DNA from: a virus
Direction: 5' to 3' (one strand)
Virus record (IMG/VR): IMGVR_UViG_3300027844_001132
Location: 1 to 54,056 of that record
Length of the DNA stretch: 54,056 nt
A program made the translations under genes and the position numbers. Under the pieces are notes generated by a model. The model had not been told where the DNA came from and did not search any database. It saw only the letters and a list, made by a program, of their open reading frames with translations. Positions 31,132 to 39,034 of this stretch are shown piece by piece; positions within the stretch are counted from its first letter, which is position 1, and each line of letters opens with the position of its first letter.

Positions 31132-32008
31132 TCATAGTTCCGGATTGTCCGAAGGAGGACTTTTAAAAAAATCCGGTGGTTTTAACGCTTGGAAGGGTTG
31201 GCCGAGAGAATTGGCTAAAGCTTATCCCCAACATGATGTTCATTTATTTGCATCTCCGGGAGGAGGTCAAAATAATATGGAGTCAGCTTTAAGAACATGT
31301 CTTATTGAAAACTTTGATGTTGTGCTTCTCCAATTTACAACGCAGCGACAATTATATCCAACACAATTGGATAGAGTTTCAAAAAAGTCTGATGGGACAC
31401 TTGATTCTTGGTACAATACTCAGCGAAGAGATAATTTTATTTTACAACAACAAAAAATAAGAGCTCTTTCCATAAAGAATTATGTAGTTGAACGCAAATG
31501 CGTTATGGTAGGCGGACATTGGGATGCTAGGAATCGAATAAAAGAATTAGGTATGGAACTTAATGCATATGAATTGCCTCAAGTCTTGTTAGATATATTC
31601 ATCGATAATGATTATTTTAATGAAATGGCGGAGACTTTTTATAATTGTAATGCGCTATATAAAAAATTATTTAAACATTTTTATTCTATGCTGTGGGTTC
31701 CGACCCATAGTCATGGGCCTACTAATAGTGATCAATCTGTAGTAGAGATAAAAGATAAAGTTCCTCTTTTTATGTCTGAGTTTTTAACAGGAAAAAATCT
31801 TAGAGATAAGGTTGACTGGTCTAAAACAATATACGATTGGCTAGTAGAGCATTGGACAACGTCTCTTAATGTGACTCCTTTAGAAGCGGGAAGGTTAGTG
31901 TATCATGAGTATAAAAAATATAAAGGGCATTTGGGAGAAGATGCTCAACGAGAAGTTTTATTTGAATATATTTTAGGAAACAAAGAATTGAAGGAAGCAT
32001 TAGGATAA
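31106..32008 (+). CDS. SGNH-like protein, divergent
   Basis: In this 300-residue protein, the N-terminus MKIGIIGCSHSSG resembles an SGNH block I with Cys-Ser-His instead of Gly-Asp-Ser. VVLLQFTTQRQ and, near residue 195-205, VPTHSHGPTN could hold later blocks. Third GDS-like protein in the window, in the same glycan cluster. Catalytic function is uncertain. Confidence 0.4.
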   Translation: MKIGIIGCSHSSGLSEGGLLKKSGGFNAWKGWPRELAKAYPQHDVHLFASPGGGQNNMESALRTCLIENFDVVLLQFTTQRQLYPTQLDRVSKKSDGTLDSWYNTQRRDNFILQQQKIRALSIKNYVVERKCVMVGGHWDARNRIKELGMELNAYELPQVLLDIFIDNDYFNEMAETFYNCNALYKKLFKHFYSMLWVPTHSHGPTNSDQSVVEIKDKVPLFMSEFLTGKNLRDKVDWSKTIYDWLVEHWTTSLNVTPLEAGRLVYHEYKKYKGHLGEDAQREVLFEYILGNKELKEALG

Positions 32009-32009
32009 A

Positions 32010-32504
32010 ATGAAAAAGAAAGATAGAAAACTTTATGATTCGTGGAAATATAAAAAAGGAAATTATATGGAATTTAATAATCCAGTTTTTCAGACCTTAC
32101 TGGGTCTTGTCATATTTTACATTGGCTTGAAAATGTTCACAGGTGGAATGAAATCAATGAGCCATTTAGAACAACTTGAATGGTTTCTAGGAAATCCTTA
32201 TTGGATGTTCTCGGGAGCAATTGTATGTACTCTTCTTTGGCAATCTTCATCACTTACTACAACTGCGGTTATTGGTCTTGTTGCTTCTGGCTCATTACCC
32301 TTACCGTCTGCAATCGCCGCTATATTAGGTGCAAATGTGGGAACAACAGGAACTATATGGATAGCAGGAATGTTAGTGAGCGATGGATTACCTACGGGCA
32401 TTACGCGGCAGGTAGCTCTTGTACATACAGGAGTAAATACTTTTATGGCAATTGCCTTACTTCCGTTTGTGCATCACATTTCGCGATATGTTTCTCGCTT
32501 TTAA
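32010..32504 (+). CDS. Half-size Na/Pi cotransporter-like membrane protein
   Basis: The start is 32010 or, more likely for a membrane protein, 32067. The product has WQSSSLTTTAVIGLVASG, the QSSS motif of Na/phosphate cotransporters, then ILGANVGTTGT. The full family has two such inverted repeats; only one is present, in about 160 residues with four possible spans. It could work as a dimer of halves, or interfere with a host transporter. It would bear on phosphate supply during infection. Confidence 0.75.
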   Translation: MKKKDRKLYDSWKYKKGNYMEFNNPVFQTLLGLVIFYIGLKMFTGGMKSMSHLEQLEWFLGNPYWMFSGAIVCTLLWQSSSLTTTAVIGLVASGSLPLPSAIAAILGANVGTTGTIWIAGMLVSDGLPTGITRQVALVHTGVNTFMAIALLPFVHHISRYVSRF

Positions 32505-32530
32505 AAATGATATAAATATATTTTTACAAT

Positions 32531-32640
32531 TGGCTCTGGGGGTTGGGTTCGAACCAACACATCTTTGATCTAGATTATACGATCAAACCAAAGATAATAC
32601 GCTAACAACGTACCGCGTCTTCCTGTTTCGCCACCCCAGA
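32531..32640 (-). tRNA. Unusual tRNA-Asn-like, GUU anticodon, type II body with 38-nt variable arm
   Basis: The 110-nt RNA folds with a perfect 7-bp acceptor (TCTGGGG/CCCCAGA), discriminator G and encoded CCA. The D arm has 3 GC pairs (GCG/CGC, loop AAACAGGAAGA) as in tRNA-Leu/Ser. The anticodon stem GTACG/CGTAT (one G-U) carries loop TTGTTAG, anticodon GTT, and the T arm is GTTGG/CCAAC. Between them lie 38 bases that form a long arm: TTTGATC/GATCAAA, or in another register ATCTTTG/CAAAGAT. U1-A72, G73 and GUU fit Asn identity, but a type II body is abnormal for Asn. It lies 18 bases after a synthetase-like gene on the same strand. Confidence 0.75.
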
Positions 32641-32658
32641 GTATCACGTATTATTATA

Positions 32659-33516
32659 TCAGAATTCGAATTTTACATTCAGGGCACTTATAAGTCTGGT
32701 AAGACCTATTCCACCACCATATCTTGGAAAAAATTTATGACTTAAGAATTCTTTCAATTCTTTTTCTACTCGCGCTTCGCCGAATAATTTAAATAATAAT
32801 TCAGCATATTCTCCATCGGAAATTGTATGAAACTGTTCTCTCATCTCTTCCGGATCAGCAGACCTTTCAGCGGAACCGATAGTTTCCATGCCACCCATAA
32901 TTACATCACATTTGTTAGCAAGATCACCTACTTTTTTCATATTCCAAAAGGGGGAAGTATGATAAGGAAATTGAGTTATAAATCCAACACCGGAAGGATG
33001 AGAATCAGATATCATTTGTTCGTGCTCATGATCTAATTCTTCACAATCAAATTCCTGACACCACATACCATAACTTTTTTCAGGAAATGGTTCGGCAACG
33101 CGATCAGGAGGTATGAAACCTAAGTGGTAAATTAAATCTCTTTCCATATTAAGTAAGTCCTGAAAGTCACCAGGTGCTTCAAACTCAAACATGGGAAATA
33201 TAACTTCATGTCTGCCTTCGACAGGATTCTGTTCTTGTCTATAAGATGTTGAAACACAGAATACACCTTTTAAATCCGGATTATTTAATAGCTCGTATTC
33301 CAACCACATTTGACCGGTTTGGGGTAAAGGCCATATGATGTCATTATAATTATATGTTGCGACAGTTGTAGGATCTTCGCAAGCAGCTAATATGGATAAT
33401 CTGTTTTGGGTGTGAACTTCGAGAAAACCACGGGAATGAAAAAAATTACGAAGACGGGTAACGGCATTGTCAAAATCTGCGGGTATAATTAAGCTAGTCA
33501 GTTTGTTCCTTTCCAA
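32659..33516 (-). CDS. AsnRS/AsnA-like class II synthetase core without anticodon domain
   Basis: The 285-residue product is a bare class II catalytic core. Motif 1 is in FDNAVTRLRNFFHSRGFLEV (residues 15-34). PLPQTGQMWLEYEL matches the LPQSPQL helix of AsnRS/AspRS. STSYRQE with GRHEVIFPMFEFE is motif 2 (R93), and GGGIGLTRLI is motif 3 (R274). ETIGSAERS mirrors EIIGGSQR of AsnRS. GGGIG with S/T-R also occurs in AsnA. So it may aminoacylate a tRNA or make asparagine. Listed start is TTG 33516; an ATG at 33526 with GGAGAG is out of frame by one base in a 7-T run. It is followed by the odd GUU tRNA. Confidence 0.8.
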   Translation of the reverse strand: MERNKLTSLIIPADFDNAVTRLRNFFHSRGFLEVHTQNRLSILAACEDPTTVATYNYNDIIWPLPQTGQMWLEYELLNNPDLKGVFCVSTSYRQEQNPVEGRHEVIFPMFEFEAPGDFQDLLNMERDLIYHLGFIPPDRVAEPFPEKSYGMWCQEFDCEELDHEHEQMISDSHPSGVGFITQFPYHTSPFWNMKKVGDLANKCDVIMGGMETIGSAERSADPEEMREQFHTISDGEYAELLFKLFGEARVEKELKEFLSHKFFPRYGGGIGLTRLISALNVKFEF

Positions 33517-33560
33517 AAAAATTCATTAAATATTCTCTCCAATTCAATTATTTATCAAAA

Positions 33561-33665
33561 AAGATTATCAACGATTTTAATGAGATACAGGTAACCGGTC
33601 GCAATCATTGATGATAAAAGATTATCAATAATTTCAATAAGGTACTAGTAACCTCTTGATATTAC
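33561..33665 (+). repeat. Two imperfect AAAAGATTATCAA repeats upstream of a promoter
   Basis: AAAAGATTATCAACGATTTTAAT (33559 area) and AAAAGATTATCAATAATTTCAAT (33617 area) recur 58 bases apart. Each is followed by a GGTA block (AGGTAACC, AAGGTACTAGTAACC). They resemble the ATATCAACG...GGTAACT boxes before other early promoters. The gap also separates the divergent synthetase gene from the promoter at 33681, so it could regulate both. Confidence 0.55.
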
Positions 33666-33680
33666 AAGAAATCAAATATG

Positions 33681-33709
33681 TTGACATGTTGCGCTATAAA
33701 TGGTATAAT
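33681..33709 (+). promoter_or_regulatory. Sigma70 promoter, consensus boxes
   Basis: TTGACA (33681-33686) and TATAAT (33704-33709), 17-base spacing. The 50 bases 33676-33725 recur at 36590-36639 with a single change. Drives 33764 and the VWA/zincin gene. Confidence 0.88.
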
Positions 33710-33763
33710 ATATATAGAGAATAAAGAAAGGGAATAATCCCATAACCAAATGAGAGAGAAATA

Positions 33764-34009
33764 ATGGCAGTCACAATCAAAAATACAAAAGCAACCAAAG
33801 AAATAAAGCACATGACTAAAAATCAGACGTATCAGGTATGGATGCGTACTTGGGATACCATGGAATATGTATCACCTTTATATCTGACGGCAGAAAGCTT
33901 TGATGATGCTTTTAACAAGATGGAGATCTTTAGAGATAAGTATCAGGTCAAATCATGTCTTGCAGAGGGAGATCATATAACTGAAGATCCTAGATTTAAC
34001 ATCGTATAA
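33764..34009 (+). CDS. Small protein before the VWA gene
   Basis: The ATG follows GAGAGAGAAATA. The 81-residue product is mixed alpha/beta (TYQVWMRTWDTMEYVSPLYL). Co-transcribed with the VWA gene 8 bases on. Function unknown. Confidence 0.55.
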   Translation: MAVTIKNTKATKEIKHMTKNQTYQVWMRTWDTMEYVSPLYLTAESFDDAFNKMEIFRDKYQVKSCLAEGDHITEDPRFNIV

Positions 34010-34016
34010 GAGGAAC

Positions 34017-36524
34017 ATGGCTGAATTAATAGAACAAAAAGGAATTTTAGCAAAACTCATGGCGTCAGAAAATATTACTGTGCGCCACGCTAAAGTTCCA
34101 ACCGCCGGATTCGACCCGAAAGGCAGAACATTAATTTTACCGATTCTCAAAGAGATGGAAGGTGAGGTTTATGACTTGTTTGTTTGTCACGAAGTCGGAC
34201 ACGCTTTAAATACACCAGCTAATGGTTGGCACAAGGTTATTGCAAAAGAAGGACCAAATTATAAAGGTTTTCTGAACGTTGTGGAAGATGCCAGGATCGA
34301 AAAATTAATCAAAAGAAAGTTTGCAGGTGCCGGAAAGGCGATGAGCAAGGGATATAAAGTCTTGGTACATGATAGAGATTTTTTCGGGCTCAAGCAATAC
34401 AATATAGATATCAATTCTGCCTCACTAATTGATAAACTCAATATTCATTTTAAAGGTGGTCCCTTGGAGAATGTTCAATTCACCGAAGCAGAGAAACCAT
34501 TTGTTGATAAGATGGCAGAACTTGAGACTTGGGAAGATGTTGAACAGCTGACCAAGGAACTTTGGGACTATGCAGAAGAAAACGAACAAGAACAACAAAC
34601 ACAGCCAGATGATTCTTTTATGGATCAATATTATCAAGAAGACGAAGATGAAGAAGATAGTGATGATGAAGAAGGTGATTACGAATTTAATGAAACAGAT
34701 TTTCAGGATCAGTCTAAAGAGGAAACAGAGAAAGATGATTGTGACAAGCCGGTAGATAAATGTGATAATGAAGGAACTGATGGAGATCAGGAAGAGGATC
34801 AAAAAGAAGAAGGTGATGGAGATCAAGAATCTTCTCAGTCTGAATCAGATGAAGAAAAAGAGGAAGAAGGAGAAAAGCTGGGTGCCGGAACAGCAGGAGG
34901 ATATGATAAGTGGTATAAAGATGATCCGTGGAAATGGAAACATGAACCGAAATCCTTAACCGATCAGAATTTTCGTGAACATGAGGATCAGCTAGTTCAT
35001 GAAGATGCACTAGATTTGAAATATTATAATTCACCAACAATTGATTTAAAAAGTGAAAATTTGATTATTAATTATAAAGAACTTTTAAAAAGAACTCAGG
35101 AGGCAATAGATGAACGCAGGAATTATTTGATAGAGACGAAGAGAGAAGCAGAAGCCGAAAGAGAAGAATCATTAGCATTTGGATATGCCCGCGAATATTT
35201 GAAATATATTGATAAAGAAAATAAACCAGTTGTTAATTATCTTGTTAAAGAATTTGAAATGAAAAAGAAAGCAGCTGAATATAAAAGGTCGATGACTGCA
35301 AACACAGGTGCCATATCTCTTTCAGATATTCATAAGTACAAATATTGTGATAATATTTTTAAGAAAATTACGATTGTTCCTGAAGGTAAGAGTCACGGAC
35401 TTTATTTTTTAATGGATTGGTCAGGTTCTATGAGTGATAAAATGATTCCAACTTTGAATCAATTATTTCAATTAATAGATTTCTGCAGGAAATGTAATAT
35501 CGCTCATGAGGCATATGCTTTTGTTGATTACAGTTTTGATGAAGAAGGAAAAGAAAAAGAAACTTTTGGGCATCCTTATAAAGAACAATTAGGCGATTTG
35601 GCAATAGGAGATAAATCTACTCAATTAATTGAAATATTTTCTAATAAAATGTCCAGTAGGGAATTTAAGTCTCAACGTGAAAATCTTCTTTTATCCATAC
35701 TTCGATGTGATAGAGATTTTGCAAATGCGTACTGGTTAGAAGAAAGAAAAAATAAAGTAATTTATAGAAATAAAATGACTGGTAGAAATACCAAAATTCC
35801 GAAAGATACAATCCCTTCTTTAATTTTTGACACTTGGGGGGTGGAAAAAGGATGTCGAACATCTTGGGAATGGAATTCAATAGCACGAGCGATTAATTTT
35901 CCGCTACATCGTCTTTGCGGAACTCCTTTGAATGATGCAATCATGATAAGTTCAGTAAATGTTAAAAGATTCCAAAGAGAAAATAATTTAGATATTGTTA
36001 ACACAATTATTCTTTCAGACGGAGAATCTAATTCATCTCATAAAACTTTCGTGACAAGAGAAGGTAGCGGAGATGAACTTTTTACAGAACGAATTGAAAC
36101 TCGTGATTCTAACATCAGGTTGGTTGATAAAGAAACAAAAAAAGTTTTTGAATGGACCGCCTGTCATGGATTTCGTCAAACAGAAAATTTTATAAATTAT
36201 TTTAAATATAAGACTGGTTCAAACGTTTTAGGATTTTTTCTTACAACTTCTTCTGATGATGCAGGACGCATGGTCGGTTGGAACCAATGGCAAGATAGAA
36301 AATCGGATTACAATCGAAACGGATACATGATCGTAGATGATCATGGATATGATGAACTTTATGTAATCAAACAACATGCCTCCGTTTTGATGGAGGATGA
36401 AATAAATATTGATACTAATAAAGTTAATTCAACAGCTTCTTTGACTAAGGCATTCAAAAAATTTCAGAAAGGAAAATTAGAAAAAAGGATAATGCTTCAA
36501 AGATTTGCGGAAATGGTTGCTTAA
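34017..36524 (+). CDS. Zincin-VWA protein, CobT-like
   Basis: In this 835-residue protein the N-terminus holds HEVGH (residues 58-62) and VEDARIE (89-95), a zinc-metallopeptidase-like pair. An acidic Asp/Glu/Ser/Gln region follows (about 190-290), as in CobT/ChlD linkers. A VWA domain starts near residue 460 with DWSGSM (about 467-472), the DxSxS MIDAS that binds Mg or Mn. IILSDGESN is a later VWA strand. It pairs with the AAA+ protein at 36721, as CobT with CobS or VWA proteins with MoxR. The cobalt chelation role is unlikely without the large CobN subunit. A remodelling or protease complex is more likely. Confidence 0.8.
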   Translation: MAELIEQKGILAKLMASENITVRHAKVPTAGFDPKGRTLILPILKEMEGEVYDLFVCHEVGHALNTPANGWHKVIAKEGPNYKGFLNVVEDARIEKLIKRKFAGAGKAMSKGYKVLVHDRDFFGLKQYNIDINSASLIDKLNIHFKGGPLENVQFTEAEKPFVDKMAELETWEDVEQLTKELWDYAEENEQEQQTQPDDSFMDQYYQEDEDEEDSDDEEGDYEFNETDFQDQSKEETEKDDCDKPVDKCDNEGTDGDQEEDQKEEGDGDQESSQSESDEEKEEEGEKLGAGTAGGYDKWYKDDPWKWKHEPKSLTDQNFREHEDQLVHEDALDLKYYNSPTIDLKSENLIINYKELLKRTQEAIDERRNYLIETKREAEAEREESLAFGYAREYLKYIDKENKPVVNYLVKEFEMKKKAAEYKRSMTANTGAISLSDIHKYKYCDNIFKKITIVPEGKSHGLYFLMDWSGSMSDKMIPTLNQLFQLIDFCRKCNIAHEAYAFVDYSFDEEGKEKETFGHPYKEQLGDLAIGDKSTQLIEIFSNKMSSREFKSQRENLLLSILRCDRDFANAYWLEERKNKVIYRNKMTGRNTKIPKDTIPSLIFDTWGVEKGCRTSWEWNSIARAINFPLHRLCGTPLNDAIMISSVNVKRFQRENNLDIVNTIILSDGESNSSHKTFVTREGSGDELFTERIETRDSNIRLVDKETKKVFEWTACHGFRQTENFINYFKYKTGSNVLGFFLTTSSDDAGRMVGWNQWQDRKSDYNRNGYMIVDDHGYDELYVIKQHASVLMEDEINIDTNKVNSTASLTKAFKKFQKGKLEKRIMLQRFAEMVA

Positions 36525-36594
36525 TGCAAGTTTGTTTTACAACAATTTCAACTGGTTATAAGGAACACATTGATATTATTGATAATCAAATATG

Positions 36595-36623
36595 TTGCCA
36601 TGTTGCGCTATAAATGGTATAAT
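36595..36623 (+). promoter_or_regulatory. Sigma70 promoter, near copy of 33681
   Basis: TTGCCA (36595-36600) and TATAAT (36618-36623) with 17-base spacing. Upstream, TTGATATTATTGATAATCAAATATG resembles the 33681 upstream DNA. Drives the AAA+ gene. Confidence 0.85.
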
Positions 36624-36639
36624 ATATATAGAGAATAAA

Positions 36640-36720
36640 AAAAGACCAGCGACAACTGCTGAAGCGAAGAGTTGGGTGGGATGGCGGTAAACAAACAATA
36701 ATAATAACGAGAGAGGTTAT
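36640..36720 (+). promoter_or_regulatory. Structured leader of the AAA+ gene
   Basis: About 80 bases of untranslated leader contain CAACT/AGTTG around GCTGAAGCGAAG and a G-rich block, followed by GAGAGAGGTTAT before the ATG. A small structure is possible; no known riboswitch is recognised. Confidence 0.35.
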
Positions 36721-37899
36721 ATGATGAATAAGGAAGAATTAGTAGAAACTTGGAAATCCAAGCACGGTGTACAAACGATTTTAGATCGTTCACAAGTAAA
36801 TGTAGTAGCTGATGAAAGTGGTAATCCAGAACCAAATCAGAATTTTCTGGGAAAACTTAGAGTAGGTCGAAATCAGTTTTCAATTGCAAATTATGGAAAG
36901 AACATGACAGCTCCTGTAGCAAAATGGGGAGATAAATATCGCAAACCGAAAGCGCTTAAAGATGTGAAGATCGTCCAGCACGATACCACAATCAAGAAAG
37001 TAGATGAAAACATCTCTTTCGTTCCAGAAAAAGATCCCAATTATATTAAAGCAGGATATTACAAAGAACTAGTTCAGATATTTAAATCTGGAATGTTCGT
37101 GCCTTCTTTTATTACCGGCTTGTCCGGAATGGGTAAAACCAAGGAAGTTTTTGAAGCCGCGGCTAGTACAAAGCGCGAATTAATTCGTGTCAATATTACA
37201 ATTGAAACAGATGAAGATGACCTTCTCGGTCATTATATTTTAAAAGACGGGGAAACCATCTGGGAAGACGGGCCAGTTATTGTCGCAATGGAAAGAGGCG
37301 CACTGCTTCTTCTTGATGAAATTGATCTTGCATCTAATAAGATTATGTGTCTCCAACCTGTACTTGAAGGCGGAAGTATTTTCTTGAAAAAGATTAATCG
37401 TCTTGTAAAGCCTGAAGCTGGATTCAACATTGTCGCAACTGCCAATACAAAAGGTAAGGGTAATGACGATGGCCGGTTTATCGGAGCCAACATTCTTAAT
37501 GAAGCTTTTCTTGATCGTTTTCCAATTACATTCGAACAAGATTATCCCCCTACCGCCGTTGAAAAGAAAATTGTTTCTAGAATTCTTAAAAACCACGGTG
37601 TTGTAGATTCAGACTTTGTTAATCATCTTTGTCAGTGGACAGATGTTATCCGCCGGACCTTTGCTGACGGGGGAATAGATGAAATTATTTCTACTCGTCG
37701 TTTGATAAACATTGTTACTTCTTATATGATATTTCAAAATAAAGAAAAAGCGATCGAATTTTCGATCAACCGGTTTGATGATGATACCAAAACAGGATTT
37801 ATGGATCTCTGGACTAAAGTAGACCCTAATGCAGTTCCTGATGAACCTGAAGCATCTGGTGAAGGTGAATCAGAAGCGTCGGGAGATATGCCATATTGA
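36721..37899 (+). CDS. cobS: AAA+ ATPase, MoxR/CobS type
   Basis: The 392-residue product has Walker A GLSGMGKT (about residues 137-144) and Walker B LLLLDEID (about 197-204). ATANTKGKG is the sensor-1 region with Asn, and LDRFP follows as the Arg-finger area. The order matches CobS and MoxR-type ATPases, which remodel partner VWA proteins. T4-like cyanophages carry cobS. Here the partner is the VWA protein at 34017, with the same promoter sequence. The N-terminal 100 residues are phage-specific. In a phage it more likely acts as a remodelling motor than in B12 synthesis. Confidence 0.85.
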   Translation: MMNKEELVETWKSKHGVQTILDRSQVNVVADESGNPEPNQNFLGKLRVGRNQFSIANYGKNMTAPVAKWGDKYRKPKALKDVKIVQHDTTIKKVDENISFVPEKDPNYIKAGYYKELVQIFKSGMFVPSFITGLSGMGKTKEVFEAAASTKRELIRVNITIETDEDDLLGHYILKDGETIWEDGPVIVAMERGALLLLDEIDLASNKIMCLQPVLEGGSIFLKKINRLVKPEAGFNIVATANTKGKGNDDGRFIGANILNEAFLDRFPITFEQDYPPTAVEKKIVSRILKNHGVVDSDFVNHLCQWTDVIRRTFADGGIDEIISTRRLINIVTSYMIFQNKEKAIEFSINRFDDDTKTGFMDLWTKVDPNAVPDEPEASGEGESEASGDMPY

Positions 37900-37942
37900 T
37901 TGTCTACATAACCATTATTCACAAAATAAAATAATTTAATCC

Positions 37943-37971
37943 TTGACATTATTTACATTATCAGCTATAAT
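37943..37971 (+). promoter_or_regulatory. Sigma70 promoter, consensus boxes
   Basis: TTGACA (37943-37948) and TATAAT (37966-37971) with 17-base spacing, 54 bases before the glycosyltransferase-type gene. It would also supply gp45 to RegA and beyond. Confidence 0.85.
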
Positions 37972-38024
37972 TATTAAATAGTTGATAATGTTTTTTGTAT
38001 TTTGTTAATGATGAGAAAAAGGAA

Positions 38025-39026
38025 ATGATGCAAATTGAAGTACCTATAGCAGATTTAAGAAAGAAAAAAATATTTGTTGCTACACCAATGTATGCGGGCA
38101 TGTGTAGTGGAATGTATACAAAAGCTTGTTGCGACTTAGCAACCACCGCTACCAAATATCAAATAGATTTAAAGTTCTTTTATCTTTTTAACGAATCCCT
38201 AATTACAAGAGCGCGAAATTATTGTGTCGATGAATTTTTGAGATCAGATTATACTCATCTCATGTTCATTGATGCAGATATTTGTTTCGATCCGAATTAT
38301 GTTTTAACATTAGCTGCTCTATGTGATGAAACTAAACCAATTGTTGGAGGAATATATCCTAAGAAGTGTATTGCTTGGGAAAAAGTTCGTAATGCTGTTG
38401 ATAAAGGTTTAGCTGATGATAATCCTATGCTTCTTGAAAAGTTTACAGGAGATTTTGTTTTCAATCCAACTGGTGGAACTCAAACAATATCTTTATCTGA
38501 GCCAGTTGAAGCATTAGAAATAGGAACAGGATTTATGATGATACGTAGAGAAGCGTTAGATGAATTCGCAAAAGCTTATCCTAAATTTCGATATAAACCC
38601 GATCATAATCGATCAGACCATTTCGATGGTTCCAGATATATTCATGCTTTTTTTGATACCATTATTGATAATGATCAATGGATGGGCGAAGGAAATTCTG
38701 AAAACTCAGATCGTTATCTATCTGAAGATTATATGTTCTGTCAATTAGCACATAAAATTGGAATTAAAACCTTTCTATGTCCTTGGATGAAATTACAACA
38801 TATTGGAACATATGTGTTTAATGGTAATCTTCCTGATATGGGAGCCTTAGAATACGCAGCCCATGGATATGATACTGAAAGTCGACCTTTTCTTGAGGAC
38901 CGAAAAAAGAAATTAGAATCAAAAGGAATGAGCAGAAAAGACAGAAGAGCTCTTGCCAAAGAAAAACGGAAGGATTCTAAAAAGAAGGACAAACCTGATC
39001 ATACGGAGAGTCCTAATCACCTATAG
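38025..39026 (+). CDS. GT-A type glycosyltransferase-like protein
   Basis: Start 38025 (or the adjacent 38028) follows AAAAAGG. The product has 333 residues. It begins KKKIFVATPMYAGMCSGMY, then LFNESLITRARNY, HLMFIDADICFDP (DxD-like metal site) and GGIYPKKC. This is the GT-A-like fold common in T4-like marine phages. The C-terminus is highly basic. Substrate unknown. It precedes the replication genes, in the same operon. Confidence 0.75.
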   Translation: MMQIEVPIADLRKKKIFVATPMYAGMCSGMYTKACCDLATTATKYQIDLKFFYLFNESLITRARNYCVDEFLRSDYTHLMFIDADICFDPNYVLTLAALCDETKPIVGGIYPKKCIAWEKVRNAVDKGLADDNPMLLEKFTGDFVFNPTGGTQTISLSEPVEALEIGTGFMMIRREALDEFAKAYPKFRYKPDHNRSDHFDGSRYIHAFFDTIIDNDQWMGEGNSENSDRYLSEDYMFCQLAHKIGIKTFLCPWMKLQHIGTYVFNGNLPDMGALEYAAHGYDTESRPFLEDRKKKLESKGMSRKDRRALAKEKRKDSKKKDKPDHTESPNHL

Positions 39027-39034
39027 GAAATATA

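Noticed and set aside
32511-32518. Late promoter TATAAATA before the minus-strand tRNA
   Set aside because: It points plus-strand into a region whose genes are on the minus strand, so it is probably a chance AT-rich match.
32531-32640. Reading this tRNA as tRNA-Leu(UAG) because TTAG occurs in the loop
   Set aside because: Shifting the loop to put TAG in the anticodon breaks the stem (ACGTT against TATTA). The GTACG/CGTAT stem with GTT is clean, and the discriminator is G, not A.
34425-35040. Antisense genes over the acidic linker of the VWA gene
   Set aside because: They are shadows of the Glu/Asp-rich coding strand, with Phe/Leu/Ile-rich products and no ribosome sites.
34017-37899. Cobaltochelatase for B12 synthesis
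   Set aside because: The CobN-type large subunit is not present, and the VWA partner carries a zincin site not expected in a chelatase.
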